Below are positions 17,838 through 27,074 of a DNA stretch of 64,000 nt, piece after piece (within the stretch, counting starts at the first letter, position 1; every line of letters starts with the position of its first letter). The DNA comes from Macellibacteroides fermentans. GTDB lineage: Bacteria > Bacteroidota > Bacteroidia > Bacteroidales > Tannerellaceae. The stretch is from positions 926,501 through 990,500 of the forward strand of contig NZ_JACCCY010000001.1 of assembly GCF_013409575.1 (NCBI RefSeq), read 5' to 3'. A program made the position numbers and the translations under genes. A model generated the notes under the pieces. It was not told the origin of the DNA and made no database searches. It worked only from the letters and a program-made list of their open reading frames with translations.

Positions 17838-19859
17838 TTACGATTTTACCGGTTTAACTTTACGCAACACCATAGCGGTTCGTGCCGGTATATATAACTT
17901 CAACCACTCTTTCTTTTCTTTTTTGTACAACGGATCAAAATGAGTAAAATGCCTAATTGAGTCGTCCGTCAGTCCGAAACCACCAAATTTTAGGGAATCC
18001 GAATTCAATATAACCTCGTACTCTCCTTTTGGCGCAAGGATCCCGTAATCAGAATAGGAACGGGTAGGACTGAAATTAAACACAAATATCAAATCTTTCC
18101 GCTTGTAGGCCAGTGTCTGATCGGCATCACTATCCCATAACTTTTCAAGGGGTGTTTTCTCAAAATTCTTTATGCTTGTTATCGCTGCAAGCATTTCCTT
18201 GTCGAAGTCACCCAAATAATGATACTTAAGATCCATATTGTCCACTAAATCCCACTGTCTGCGTGCATACTTGTGAGACCAGCCATTTCCTTCGCGCGGG
18301 AAATCGATCCACTCCGGATGACCGAATTCATTTCCCATAAAATTAAGATAGCCTCCATTGATGGTAGAAGCTGTAACCAGACGGATCATCTTATGCAAAG
18401 CAATCCCACGCTCAACAACCATATTATGATCGTTAACCTGCATATGCCAATACATGGCAGCATCGATCAGGCGGAAGATGATTGTCTTATCTCCTACCAA
18501 AGCCTGATCATGACTCTCGGCATAGCTGATTGTTTTTTCATCTTTGCGCCGGTTGGTCGTTTCCCACCAGATAGCTGAAGGATGCCAATCTTCGTCTTTC
18601 TTCTCTTTTATCATCTTGATCCAGAAGTCGGGGATATTCATAGCCATACGATAGTCAAATCCATAGCCTCCGTCCTCAGGCAGCACGGCCAAACCCGGCA
18701 TACCGCTAACCTCTTCGGCGATAGTTATCGCATGAGGATTCACTTCATGTATCAGCCTGTTTGCCAAAGTGAGATATGCGATGGCATCTCTATCCTGATT
18801 CCCGTTATAATAATCGGCATAAGATGAAAAGGCCTCTCCCAATCCGTGACTATAATACAGCATCGAGGTTACTCCATCAAAACGGAATCCGTCAAATTTG
18901 TACTCGTCCAGCCAAAACTTGCAGTTAGACAACAAAAAATGAAGCACTTCATTCTTTCCATAATCAAAACAGAGTGAATCCCATGCAGGATGTTCCCTGC
19001 GGTCACCCTCATGAAAATATTGATGGGTGGTTCCATCAAAGCGACCCAGACCTTCCGTTTCATTTTTCACAGCATGTGAATGCACAATATCCATGATAAC
19101 AGCAATTCCATAGGAGTGAGCTGTATCAATCAACTCTTTCAGCTCCTCGGGAGTTCCAAACCGGGACGATGCCGCAAAGAAACTGGAAACATGGTAGCCG
19201 AACGACCCATAGTATGGATGCTCCTGAATGGCCATAATTTGAATTGCATTGTATCCGGCCTTGTAAATACGAGGCAACACATTTTCACGGAATTCGGTAT
19301 AACTACCTACCGTTTCCTTACTGGTGCTCATTCCTATATGGCACTCGTAAATCAACAGAGGAGTCTTGGATGGAACAAATTTCTTATTTTTAAACACATA
19401 AGGTACAGATGGGTTCCAAACCTGTGCAGAAAAGATTTTTGATTCGGTATCTTGAACTACTCTCCTGCACCATGCAGGAATGCGTTCGCCAGCTCCACCG
19501 TTCCATTCTATCCAGAGTTTATATAAATCTCCATGATGAAGGGCATGCTCCGGAATAAAAATCTCCCAAACACCCGAACCGATGTTATTCAGTTTATATG
19601 CCGGGTCCTTTTGCCATCCGTTGCAGGTACCTATAAGATAGATACATGTTGCATTAGGCGCCCATTCTCTGAAAATCCAGCCATCCGAAACTTTATGAAG
19701 TCCAAAATATAAATAACCTGTTGCAAAAGAAGCCAATGAGCAACTCCCGTTATTTGTCAACACGTTTTCTTTTTCAATCGTATACTGGTGACGGCCTGCA
19801 ATTACCTTTTCAAAAGGAGCAAGCCATGAATCGTTTTTTATCAGATTAAGAAATTCCAT
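17838..19859 (-). CDS. glgB: 1,4-alpha-glucan (glycogen) branching enzyme, eukaryote-like GH13 type
   Basis: This enzyme makes alpha-1,6 branches in glycogen. The 673-aa sequence has a CBM48-like N-terminal domain (FREWAPNATCIYLIGTCNGW, about 63-82), the GH13 barrel with IMDIVHSHAVKN (about 255-265), GFRFDGVTSMLY with nucleophile Asp328, IAEEVSGMPGL with acid Glu382, and ESHDQALVGD. The text SSFFAASSRFGTPEELK and HGLG is that of eukaryotic GBE1-type (GH13_8) enzymes, not E. coli GlgB; this type is normal in Bacteroidales. It is first in an operon with manA. A minus-strand -7 box TATCTTTG lies at 19893-19886. Confidence 0.94.
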   Translation of the reverse strand: MEFLNLIKNDSWLAPFEKVIAGRHQYTIEKENVLTNNGSCSLASFATGYLYFGLHKVSDGWIFREWAPNATCIYLIGTCNGWQKDPAYKLNNIGSGVWEIFIPEHALHHGDLYKLWIEWNGGAGERIPAWCRRVVQDTESKIFSAQVWNPSVPYVFKNKKFVPSKTPLLIYECHIGMSTSKETVGSYTEFRENVLPRIYKAGYNAIQIMAIQEHPYYGSFGYHVSSFFAASSRFGTPEELKELIDTAHSYGIAVIMDIVHSHAVKNETEGLGRFDGTTHQYFHEGDRREHPAWDSLCFDYGKNEVLHFLLSNCKFWLDEYKFDGFRFDGVTSMLYYSHGLGEAFSSYADYYNGNQDRDAIAYLTLANRLIHEVNPHAITIAEEVSGMPGLAVLPEDGGYGFDYRMAMNIPDFWIKMIKEKKDEDWHPSAIWWETTNRRKDEKTISYAESHDQALVGDKTIIFRLIDAAMYWHMQVNDHNMVVERGIALHKMIRLVTASTINGGYLNFMGNEFGHPEWIDFPREGNGWSHKYARRQWDLVDNMDLKYHYLGDFDKEMLAAITSIKNFEKTPLEKLWDSDADQTLAYKRKDLIFVFNFSPTRSYSDYGILAPKGEYEVILNSDSLKFGGFGLTDDSIRHFTHFDPLYKKEKKEWLKLYIPARTAMVLRKVKPVKS

Positions 19860-19912
19860 AGATGGATTCCATATTGGTTGTTTTGCAAAGATAAAAGAAA
19901 AAAACGGACACC

Positions 19913-19942
19913 TTGTATTTATATATATTTTTCTTACTTTTG
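19913..19942 (+). promoter_or_regulatory. promoter of the CPA2 antiporter gene
   Basis: TTG (19913-19915), 19 bases, TACTTTTG (19935-19942), 14 bases before the ATG at 19957. The divergent glgB -7 box lies 20 bases to the left. Confidence 0.65.
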
Positions 19943-19956
19943 CAAAAACGGGTTAA

Positions 19957-22254
19957 ATGATGAGTAAAGGAGCGAAAAGTTTTACTTTTTACATATTGAT
20001 GATTCTCGTCTTCGGTTCGCTGATGTATCTCATCGCCAAAGAAGGTGAGACCTATCAGATTGACGGCGCACTGAATTCTATATCAGAAAAACCTACCGAT
20101 CTTTTGAGTGGATTCGACACATTCAAAAAACTGGTGTTACACCATACCGAAAGTCCTCTGGGGATTCTTCTTTTACAGATTATAACAATCCTGATAATTG
20201 CCAGAGCGTGCGGATGGTTATTCCAGAAAATGGGACAACCTACTGTTATCGGCGAGATTGTTGCCGGAATACTTCTGGGACCATCGGTTTTAGGAAACCT
20301 GTTACCGGAGGTATCTTCTTTTCTTTTCAGGCCTGAATCACTAGCCAACATAAATATTCTAAGCCAGTTTGGTTTAATTCTATTTATGTATGCCATCGGT
20401 ATGGAATTGGATTTGATGGAGGTGAAAAAGAAATTACGGGAAACCTTGCTGATCAGTCATGCCAGTATTGTGATTCCATTTTTCCTGGGTATGCTTGTGG
20501 CTTATTTTATGTATGAAAGTTATTCTTATAAATTCACCCCTTTTTTGTCATTTGCTCTATTTATAGGAATATCAATGAGTATAACCGCTTTTCCTGTTTT
20601 AGCACGGATTATACAGGAAAAAGGTCTTACCAGGTCTCACCTGGGAACAGTCTCTTTGGCTAGTGCGGCAAACGGAGATATTACTGCCTGGTGTCTGCTT
20701 GCGGTGGTTGTAGCTGTTGCACAAGCTGGAAATATGTTAAGTGCCACGTATAATATATTATTCTCCGTACTCTATGTATTAATCATGTTTTTTGCTGTCC
20801 GTCCATTTTTTGCAATGATAGGTAATATTTACCACAACAAGGAGGTGGTAAACAAGGGTATGGTGGCATTTATTTTCCTTTTCCTTATCCTTTCGTCGTT
20901 CCTGACCGAGGTTTTAGGTTTACATGTGCTTTTCGGTGCCTTTATTGCAGGCGTTGTTATGCCTTCAAATTTAAAATTCAGGAAAATAATGTCTGAAAAG
21001 GTTGAAGATATATCCTTAACCCTTCTTCTTCCATTGTTTTTTGTATCCACGGGATTAAGGACTGAGATCGGACTACTTAATACACCTCAATTATGGGGGA
21101 CCTGCCTGGCTATTATATTAGTAGCCATTGTCGGGAAATTTGGAGGAGCTTTATTTTCAGCACGTTTTGTTGGCGAAAGCTGGAAAAACAGCTTGTATAT
21201 CGGGGCATTAATGAATACCAGAGGATTGATGGAGCTTATTGTCCTTACCATCGGATATGAAATGCAAATATTACCTCCGGCGATTTTTGTGATGCTTGTA
21301 TTAATGACTCTTGTCACAACCTTTATGACCACCCCTCTGATCTCATTTATCGACTTCTGTTACCGGACGAGAGAAAAGATTATTGAAAATAAAAAAGCAG
21401 GTACAGTGTCAGGCGTATTTAAAGTACTGCTTTCATTCGGACGAGCCGGGAATGGTCAGATTATGCTGGATGTTGCCCATCAAATGTTTTCAAAAGGGAA
21501 AAACCATTTGGAAATTACAGCATTACATTTAACGGTCGGATCGGACGTAAACCCTCTGCATGCGGATAATTTTGAAGAGGTGAGCTTTGGGCCAATACTC
21601 TATGGAGCAAAAAAACTGGGTATACCTTTGATTACCCGTTATGAAGTATCAAATAATGCCGGTCAGGATATTTGTGATATTGTAAATGAAGAGGGCTATG
21701 ATTTCCTTTTGGTAGGCGCAGGGATTTCCATGTCTGACGCCCCGGACGATGTTGCTGCCAACAAATACCGGGCAACGTTCTATAACCGTTACTTTAAAAA
21801 GCTCAATGCCCCTGAATCATGGTTCTATCCGGGAGGATTGCTGAAGGACAAGACTAAAATGTTTATCGAACAGACCAACTGCCCTGTAGGAGTGTTCGTT
21901 AACAGAGGGTTTGTAAAGGCAACCAACGTATTGGTTACGCTGACGAATGTGGAAGACTTATTCTTACTCGAATATGTACATCGTTTGGTAAAAGCCACCC
22001 ACGGATCGGTGGGGATTGTAAGTAATCCGCCCAATAGTGAAGAGGAGTCGGTTATGACAGAAAGCATACAAAAGTTTATTTTTGAAACGAAACATGCAAC
22101 CCTACTCCCGGAGAAGAAACTATCGGGAGATATTCTTGCAAAATTTAATTTCATGCTTATAAGCTATCCAACATGGAACATTCTTTGTGAAACCCGTAAA
22201 GACGCGCTCCAAAAGATGCCTTCAACGTTGATTCTGAACAAAGCTTCAAAATGA
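19957..22254 (+). CDS. CPA2-type cation:proton antiporter with C-terminal USP-like domain
   Basis: A 765-aa inner-membrane transporter. After an N-terminal hydrophobic segment (about 9-27), residues 70-470 carry about 12 transmembrane helices of the Na+/H+ exchanger (KefB/NapA-like) fold. Features include GEIVAGILLGPSVLG, GISMSITAFPVLARII, ASAANGDITAWCLLA with the paired polar/acidic residue expected for ion binding, and FFVSTGLRTEIG. The last 290 residues are soluble, look like universal-stress-protein domains (ITALHLTVGSDVNPLH; YDFLLVGAGISMSD) and would be cytoplasmic. No TrkA-N domain is seen. The cation (Na+ or K+) is not deducible. Confidence 0.88.
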   Translation: MMSKGAKSFTFYILMILVFGSLMYLIAKEGETYQIDGALNSISEKPTDLLSGFDTFKKLVLHHTESPLGILLLQIITILIIARACGWLFQKMGQPTVIGEIVAGILLGPSVLGNLLPEVSSFLFRPESLANINILSQFGLILFMYAIGMELDLMEVKKKLRETLLISHASIVIPFFLGMLVAYFMYESYSYKFTPFLSFALFIGISMSITAFPVLARIIQEKGLTRSHLGTVSLASAANGDITAWCLLAVVVAVAQAGNMLSATYNILFSVLYVLIMFFAVRPFFAMIGNIYHNKEVVNKGMVAFIFLFLILSSFLTEVLGLHVLFGAFIAGVVMPSNLKFRKIMSEKVEDISLTLLLPLFFVSTGLRTEIGLLNTPQLWGTCLAIILVAIVGKFGGALFSARFVGESWKNSLYIGALMNTRGLMELIVLTIGYEMQILPPAIFVMLVLMTLVTTFMTTPLISFIDFCYRTREKIIENKKAGTVSGVFKVLLSFGRAGNGQIMLDVAHQMFSKGKNHLEITALHLTVGSDVNPLHADNFEEVSFGPILYGAKKLGIPLITRYEVSNNAGQDICDIVNEEGYDFLLVGAGISMSDAPDDVAANKYRATFYNRYFKKLNAPESWFYPGGLLKDKTKMFIEQTNCPVGVFVNRGFVKATNVLVTLTNVEDLFLLEYVHRLVKATHGSVGIVSNPPNSEEESVMTESIQKFIFETKHATLLPEKKLSGDILAKFNFMLISYPTWNILCETRKDALQKMPSTLILNKASK

Positions 22255-22312
22255 TATCCTTCGTGTATGCTTTTCCCTTTGGGGATGCTTTTTCACTGCA
22301 GATTTAACCGGC

Positions 22313-23221
22313 TTATTTATAATCAAGCCGGGAAGTTACTCTGGTTTCGGTAGGAAAATCTTCCGGTACTTTGATTGTAACTTTACCTGTTGCAGCCCAC
22401 TCAGCACCGCGAAGGAAGGTAATCTGAAAACCGGTACATTGCATGGCAGGATTATTTTCGAGAGACTCACCTGCATGTCCCAACATTGTATGGAAAATAC
22501 GGGCTTTTTCGTAATTAACCGTAAACATCAAAGGCTCTTCTCTTCCGGATCCATTGGTTGACTTATCAGAATAGGCAGTAAACAGAATATCTTGAATATT
22601 ACCAGGTCCACGCATCCTGTCATACAATTCATCTGTAGCATGTCTCCATTTCTTTGGGAGTCCTTTCATTATAGGATGTACCTCGTCTCGGGCATTCAAT
22701 ACATACTCATGCTGTTTGCCATGGGATCCACCAGGCCCCGGAGCACTATCTTCAATCAACTTTCCGTCCAGCCAATATACATAGGGACCAGATTTTTCAT
22801 CCCGGCCTTCCCATCCGCCCAAGGCACATATCTTATTGAATTCGGGCCAATTGGAAAAGGCATTATCGGCAGCGTGGTAAATTACTATTCCCCCTCCGTT
22901 ACGGGCAAAAGATATAAAGTTTTGCTTGGTCGCTTCAATCCATGAGTCTCCGTTATAGTCCACCACCACCAATTGGTAAGCTGCAAAATTAGGGCTGAAA
23001 GAAGACATATCTTCTCCTGCTGCGGGAGAAACTGCAACGTCTACAACAAAACGTCCGGATTGCTCCATTATTTTTTTCAAAGCCACATTGCTTACCTGCC
23101 AATTATGGTTGTTCTGGCCGGTTACTATCAACGTTTTAATAGGCTTTTTCCCAGAAACCGATCCTGCCAACAGAATAAAAGCAAAAACACAAACTAATTT
23201 GTAAAGAATAGGGTACTTCAT
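22313..23221 (-). CDS. secreted ThuA-domain protein
   Basis: A 302-aa protein with a signal peptide (about 1-24, ending AGSVSG, no lipobox) and a ThuA/trehalose-utilization-type fold, related to class I glutamine amidotransferases. Visible family text: LIVTGQNNHNWQVSNVALKK (25-55 region), YQLVVVDYNGDSWIEATKQ, FARNGGGIVIYHAADNAFSNWPEFNK, HPIMKGLPKKWRHATDELYDRMRGP and FHTMLGHAGESLENNPAMQ near the end. In other bacteria such proteins are linked to sugar oxidation or hydrolysis, but no reaction is firmly assigned. Divergent promoter boxes (TAATTTTG at 23258-23251 on minus) separate it from the barrel gene. Confidence 0.85.
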   Translation of the reverse strand: MKYPILYKLVCVFAFILLAGSVSGKKPIKTLIVTGQNNHNWQVSNVALKKIMEQSGRFVVDVAVSPAAGEDMSSFSPNFAAYQLVVVDYNGDSWIEATKQNFISFARNGGGIVIYHAADNAFSNWPEFNKICALGGWEGRDEKSGPYVYWLDGKLIEDSAPGPGGSHGKQHEYVLNARDEVHPIMKGLPKKWRHATDELYDRMRGPGNIQDILFTAYSDKSTNGSGREEPLMFTVNYEKARIFHTMLGHAGESLENNPAMQCTGFQITFLRGAEWAATGKVTIKVPEDFPTETRVTSRLDYK

Positions 23222-23313
23222 AACAGCTCAAATTTTTGAATATAGATATACAAAATTAGTTTAATAGAATTGAAAAATGTATTTTTGACCACAAAATAAT
23301 AAGATAATATCAT

Positions 23314-24183
23314 ATGTTATATAAGTATGCAGTATTATTTCTTCTCATCACACTTTCCGCAGGAGTTGCGAAAGCCGAAAGTTCGGGAGATGAACCCTGG
23401 CGTGAAGAAATGAAAAAGCTCATCTATTCTTCAAGATACTTCGGTCCGAATGCGTTACCCATCCCAACGATGCATTCTGGCAGTGTAAGCAACCGATGGG
23501 AAGTTGAAGTACGGGGCGAATACCATCGTTACTCCGGAGATAAAACAAAAAACTGGTACGGTAGATTATACATTCCATTGGTGAATAACCGTGTTGCCGT
23601 TGAAGTTAGCTGCACCCTTGAAACAGAATTTGAAACTACCCCGGAAACCAAGGCAGAGAGGTTTGCAGCTGGCACCAAAAACTGGGACAATATACTGGGA
23701 GATGTTATTATCGGGACTCATTACCAAATTCTGCGAAGTGAAAAGTGGGTTGATCTGGTTGGAAGGATGTACATCCGCACAGCTACCGGGCAACGACTCG
23801 CTTTAGCACGTTACACGGACGCAGCAGGTTATTGGTTTGATCTTACCTTCGGGAAAAATCTGCTTAAATCTACAGACGGAACGGCATCACTCCGTGTTCA
23901 TGGGATGGGCGGATTCTATTGCTGGATGACAAACAGCCTGGTCCACAGGCAAGACGATGCCTACTCTTATGCAATCGGCCTCACCGGTAAATATAAAAAT
24001 CTGATGCTGCAAACAGACTATGCAGGTTATACGGGTTACGAGAATAACGGAGACCGCCCCCGCGTATTACGCAGCAATCTGAGTTACGAGCTGAAAAAGA
24101 ATATTCTATCATTCAAATACTCACACGGAATGAGAGATAATCTGTACGATTCCTATTCCATAGGATACATCCGTTGCTTCTAA
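23314..24183 (+). CDS. predicted outer-membrane beta-barrel protein, unknown function
   Basis: I do not recognise a named family. The 289-aa protein has a signal peptide (about 1-21, ending GVAKA). The remainder alternates short amphipathic strands with turns, for example WEVEVRGEYHRYSG, GRLYIPLVNNRVAVEVSCT, KWVDLVGRMYIRTAT and NILSFKYSHGMRD. It ends in Ile-Arg-Cys-Phe, and a terminal aromatic residue is usual for barrels inserted by the BAM complex. About 12 strands seem possible by eye. A -7 box TATTTTTG is at 23280-23287. It is divergent from the ThuA gene, so a shared regulatory region is likely. Confidence 0.65.
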   Translation: MLYKYAVLFLLITLSAGVAKAESSGDEPWREEMKKLIYSSRYFGPNALPIPTMHSGSVSNRWEVEVRGEYHRYSGDKTKNWYGRLYIPLVNNRVAVEVSCTLETEFETTPETKAERFAAGTKNWDNILGDVIIGTHYQILRSEKWVDLVGRMYIRTATGQRLALARYTDAAGYWFDLTFGKNLLKSTDGTASLRVHGMGGFYCWMTNSLVHRQDDAYSYAIGLTGKYKNLMLQTDYAGYTGYENNGDRPRVLRSNLSYELKKNILSFKYSHGMRDNLYDSYSIGYIRCF

Positions 24184-24190
24184 TAAATAC

Positions 24191-24231
24191 ATAGCCCTCT
24201 TCAGGAATTTGCCTAAAAAAGGGCTATATAA
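24191..24231. terminator. weak bidirectional terminator
   Basis: ATAGCCCT and AGGGCTAT form an 8-bp stem with a long loop between the convergent barrel and ROK genes. An internal T-run is present on the minus strand. Confidence 0.45.
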
Positions 24232-24241
24232 ATCTCAGCTA

Positions 24242-25087
24242 TTAATAACAAAGAGACACAGCTCCCAGAATACCGGCATTCTCCAGAGTAGAGAATTCGA
24301 TCTGCAGATTACGGATTGAGTTCGGATATGGGAAATCCTTCAGTCCTTCCAACATACTTGCTTCATAAAAGCGATGCGCATCCGCAACCGATCCTCCAAA
24401 AACGATCATCTGAGGATCCAATGTCAGCACCACGATCTTTACTGCATCAGCCAGATGGAGTCCGAATTGTCTGTAAGCCTCTAGAGCCCTGGAATCTTGC
24501 AGAACAGCCAGATCATACATCTCCTTTCCGTTTGTCTGCCATACATTCATAAAGTAACTCCCGCTGCAATAATATTCCAAATTATGTTCCTTATATGGTA
24601 TTTCACCAAATTCACCGGATCCACAATTGGCATCGGCAAGCAGCTGGCCTTGCTGAATAATTCCACCACCCAATCCGGTACCGATGGTAAGACCAACAAA
24701 GTTAGACACCGTCTGCCCTTTACCGAAGTATCGTTCGCCGAGGGCAAAACAATTGGCATCATTATCAACAAAAACCGGAACCGAGAAACGTTGGGTAAGC
24801 AGCTCTTTCAAGTGAACCTCCTCCCAATAAGGTATATTTGCCACATTGTAAACAATGCCGGCACGACGGTCAACCACACTTGGTACTCCTATACCTATGG
24901 AAAGGACTTCCTTATCGAAGACCTCTGATATTATTGAAATCAGAGCCTGAATTGTTTCTTCACACGATTTGGCAAACCGGGGAGTTGGCCATATTTTCAA
25001 ATCAACAATGACGCCATCTTTTACTTTGGCAACTCGCATATTCGTTCCACCCAGATCAACGCCGATATAAGATCCCTCTTTTTTCAT
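24242..25087 (-). CDS. ROK family sugar kinase-like protein lacking the zinc motif
   Basis: A 281-aa member of the ROK (repressor/ORF/kinase) family, without a DNA-binding domain and so likely a cytoplasmic sugar kinase (glucose, N-acetyl-sugar or allose type). The ATP-site motif YIGVDLGGTNMRVA is at 7-20, the catalytic-Asp block VDNDANCFALGE at 107-118 and the glycine loop GLTIGTGLGGGII at 132-144. The usual GEIGH and CxCGxxGC zinc-binding segment is replaced by GEFGEIPYKEHNLEYYCSGSY (about 158-178), so both the zinc His and the Cys cluster are missing. Its own terminator and a -7 box (TACTTTTG, 25127-25120) suggest a single-gene unit. Confidence 0.87.
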   Translation of the reverse strand: MKKEGSYIGVDLGGTNMRVAKVKDGVIVDLKIWPTPRFAKSCEETIQALISIISEVFDKEVLSIGIGVPSVVDRRAGIVYNVANIPYWEEVHLKELLTQRFSVPVFVDNDANCFALGERYFGKGQTVSNFVGLTIGTGLGGGIIQQGQLLADANCGSGEFGEIPYKEHNLEYYCSGSYFMNVWQTNGKEMYDLAVLQDSRALEAYRQFGLHLADAVKIVVLTLDPQMIVFGGSVADAHRFYEASMLEGLKDFPYPNSIRNLQIEFSTLENAGILGAVSLCY

Positions 25088-25145
25088 CTTAGAATGTATT
25101 TAGATTAATGAAAGGCACTCAAAAGTATGTATAATTTTCAAAACA

Positions 25146-25185
25146 AAAAAATACGCGGGATCTTCCCTGAAGGAAAGTCCCGCGT
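25146..25185 (-). terminator. terminator of the AspT/YidE-type transporter gene
   Basis: On the minus strand ACGCGGGA...TCCCGCGT with an inner TTCC/GGAA stem (25185-25153) is followed by ATTTTTTTG. Confidence 0.85.
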
Positions 25186-25203
25186 ACAGTAATCTATATG
25201 TAT

Positions 25204-26877
25204 TTATACAAAGAACAAAATCAACAATTGAGCCGTAAGCACACGAAGAAACATGGTTAAAGGATAAACCGTTGCATATCCAACAGCCGGTGCATCATTA
25301 CCGGCGGTCATATTTGCATAGGCCAATGCAGGAGGATCCGTTGTACTACCGGCAATAAGTCCCATCAAGGTAAAATAATTCAATTTAAAGAAATAACGAC
25401 CTATTGTTCCGATAATCAGCAATGGAATCGTTGTAATTGCAAAACCGTAACCGATCCAGGAAAGTCCGCCGTTATTTACGATTGTATCTATAAATCCGTC
25501 TCCGGCACCAATTCCTACACAAGCAAGGAAAAGGGTAATACCTATCTCACGCAACATTAAATTTGCACTCATGGTAGTATAGGTAACCAATTTATATTTA
25601 TAACCGAAACGGCTGATTAGAATAGAAACAATCAGAGGACCACCAGCCAATCCTAACTTTACAGGCTGAGGAATACCCGGAAATACAAAAGGAATACTTC
25701 CAAGGAATATACCTAAGAAAATTCCTACAAAAATAAACAGCAAATTAGGCTCATTCAAACGCTTCATCGAATTACCTAACACCTTTTCAACAGATTCGAT
25801 GGCCGATTCGGTACCAACCACATTAACACGGTCGCCCACTTGTAAGGTCAGATTCGGATTGGCAACCAGATCAACCCCCGAGCGGTTTACCCTTGTAATA
25901 TTGACACCATACAAATTGCGTAACTTCAATGTACCCAAACGCTTTCCGTTAAGCTCTGACTTCGTGATCAGAATACGACGGTTGATGAACTGGCTGTCTT
26001 TGCGAATCCACTCCTTACGGTCCATATCGATCTCTTCACCAATAAAAGTTCTCAATGCTTCGGCATCCCGTTCGGTTGTTATTACAAATATCTTGTCGTT
26101 TTCGCATAAAACCGTTGTGGAAGAAGGTATCTCAACCTCGTTGTTTACATGGCTGATACGTGAGATAACAAAATCACGGTTTTCAATAAGGGCACTTACC
26201 TCACTTACCGATTTATTAAAAATAGCCGGATTCTTCACCATCAATGAGATTGGTTTAGCTTCATTGGTATTTTTTCCTTCGGTAGCATTTAATGCCTCAT
26301 TTTCTTTTTCGAACGACACACGGAAAACATAACGGATTACAATCAAAGAAAGGATAATCCCAACTACACCAAGTGGATAGGCTACCGCATAACCCAATGC
26401 AATCGTATTGTCTGTTGTACCGAAAACATCGTTATAGGCTTGCTGTGCCGCACCTAGACCCGGTGTATTTGTAACAGCACCGGAGAGTATTCCAACCATC
26501 GTAGCCATAGGTACTCCGGTAACAAAGTGAAGTATAATGGTTGTTGCAACCCCTAAAAGAACTATTCCGCAAGCTAACATATTCAGCGTGATTCCTCCTT
26601 TTTTGAAAGAAGAGAAGAAACCAGGCCCAACTTGCATACCTACAGAATAAACGAACAATATCAATCCGAACTCCTTCATAAAGTGTAAAACTTCATGATT
26701 CATTTTAAAACCGATCTGTCCGAGTAAAATTCCAACGAAAAGGACGAAAGTAATTCCCAAAGAAATGCCAAAGATTTTAATCTTACCTAACTGGATACCA
26801 GCCGCAATGACAAAAGCCAATAGCATTACCGAGTGCGCAATTCCTTCGCCCCACAACAATTCATTCAACCAACTCAT
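25204..26877 (-). CDS. AspT/YidE/YbjL family transporter with two TrkA-C domains
   Basis: A 557-aa inner-membrane protein. Two blocks of about 5-6 hydrophobic helices (5-185 and 390-557) flank a soluble centre of two RCK/TrkA-C domains (about 215-295 and 300-380; repeated text such as [27 protein letters not shown] and [14 protein letters not shown]). Helix text such as [17 protein letters not shown] and the [19 protein letters not shown] loop, mirrored near the end by [14 protein letters not shown], is typical of the aspartate:alanine exchanger fold. The physiological substrate in Bacteroidales is unknown. A well-spaced promoter is at 26916-26946 and a strong terminator follows: a stand-alone gene. 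Confidence 0.88.
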   Translation of the reverse strand: MSWLNELLWGEGIAHSVMLLAFVIAAGIQLGKIKIFGISLGITFVLFVGILLGQIGFKMNHEVLHFMKEFGLILFVYSVGMQVGPGFFSSFKKGGITLNMLACGIVLLGVATTIILHFVTGVPMATMVGILSGAVTNTPGLGAAQQAYNDVFGTTDNTIALGYAVAYPLGVVGIILSLIVIRYVFRVSFEKENEALNATEGKNTNEAKPISLMVKNPAIFNKSVSEVSALIENRDFVISRISHVNNEVEIPSSTTVLCENDKIFVITTERDAEALRTFIGEEIDMDRKEWIRKDSQFINRRILITKSELNGKRLGTLKLRNLYGVNITRVNRSGVDLVANPNLTLQVGDRVNVVGTESAIESVEKVLGNSMKRLNEPNLLFIFVGIFLGIFLGSIPFVFPGIPQPVKLGLAGGPLIVSILISRFGYKYKLVTYTTMSANLMLREIGITLFLACVGIGAGDGFIDTIVNNGGLSWIGYGFAITTIPLLIIGTIGRYFFKLNYFTLMGLIAGSTTDPPALAYANMTAGNDAPAVGYATVYPLTMFLRVLTAQLLILFFV

Positions 26878-26915
26878 AATTAATTATTTACCTTTATTAC
26901 CGTTAAAAACCAGTG

Positions 26916-26946
26916 CAAAGTTAACCATATTATTTGTGTTTAACAA
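26916..26946 (-). promoter_or_regulatory. promoter of the AspT/YidE-type transporter gene
   Basis: On the minus strand TTG (26946-26944), 20 bases, TAACTTTG (26923-26916), about 39 bases before the ATG. Confidence 0.6.
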
Positions 26947-27074
26947 CATATTTATTTTACCTTTACGAAATTATCAGCATAACTACATGCTGCGTAACTT
27001 TGCAAATAAAGGATAATGATCAGATAGAAACGACTCTGTCTAAATCCGCAATATATTATCACAACTATATAGAA

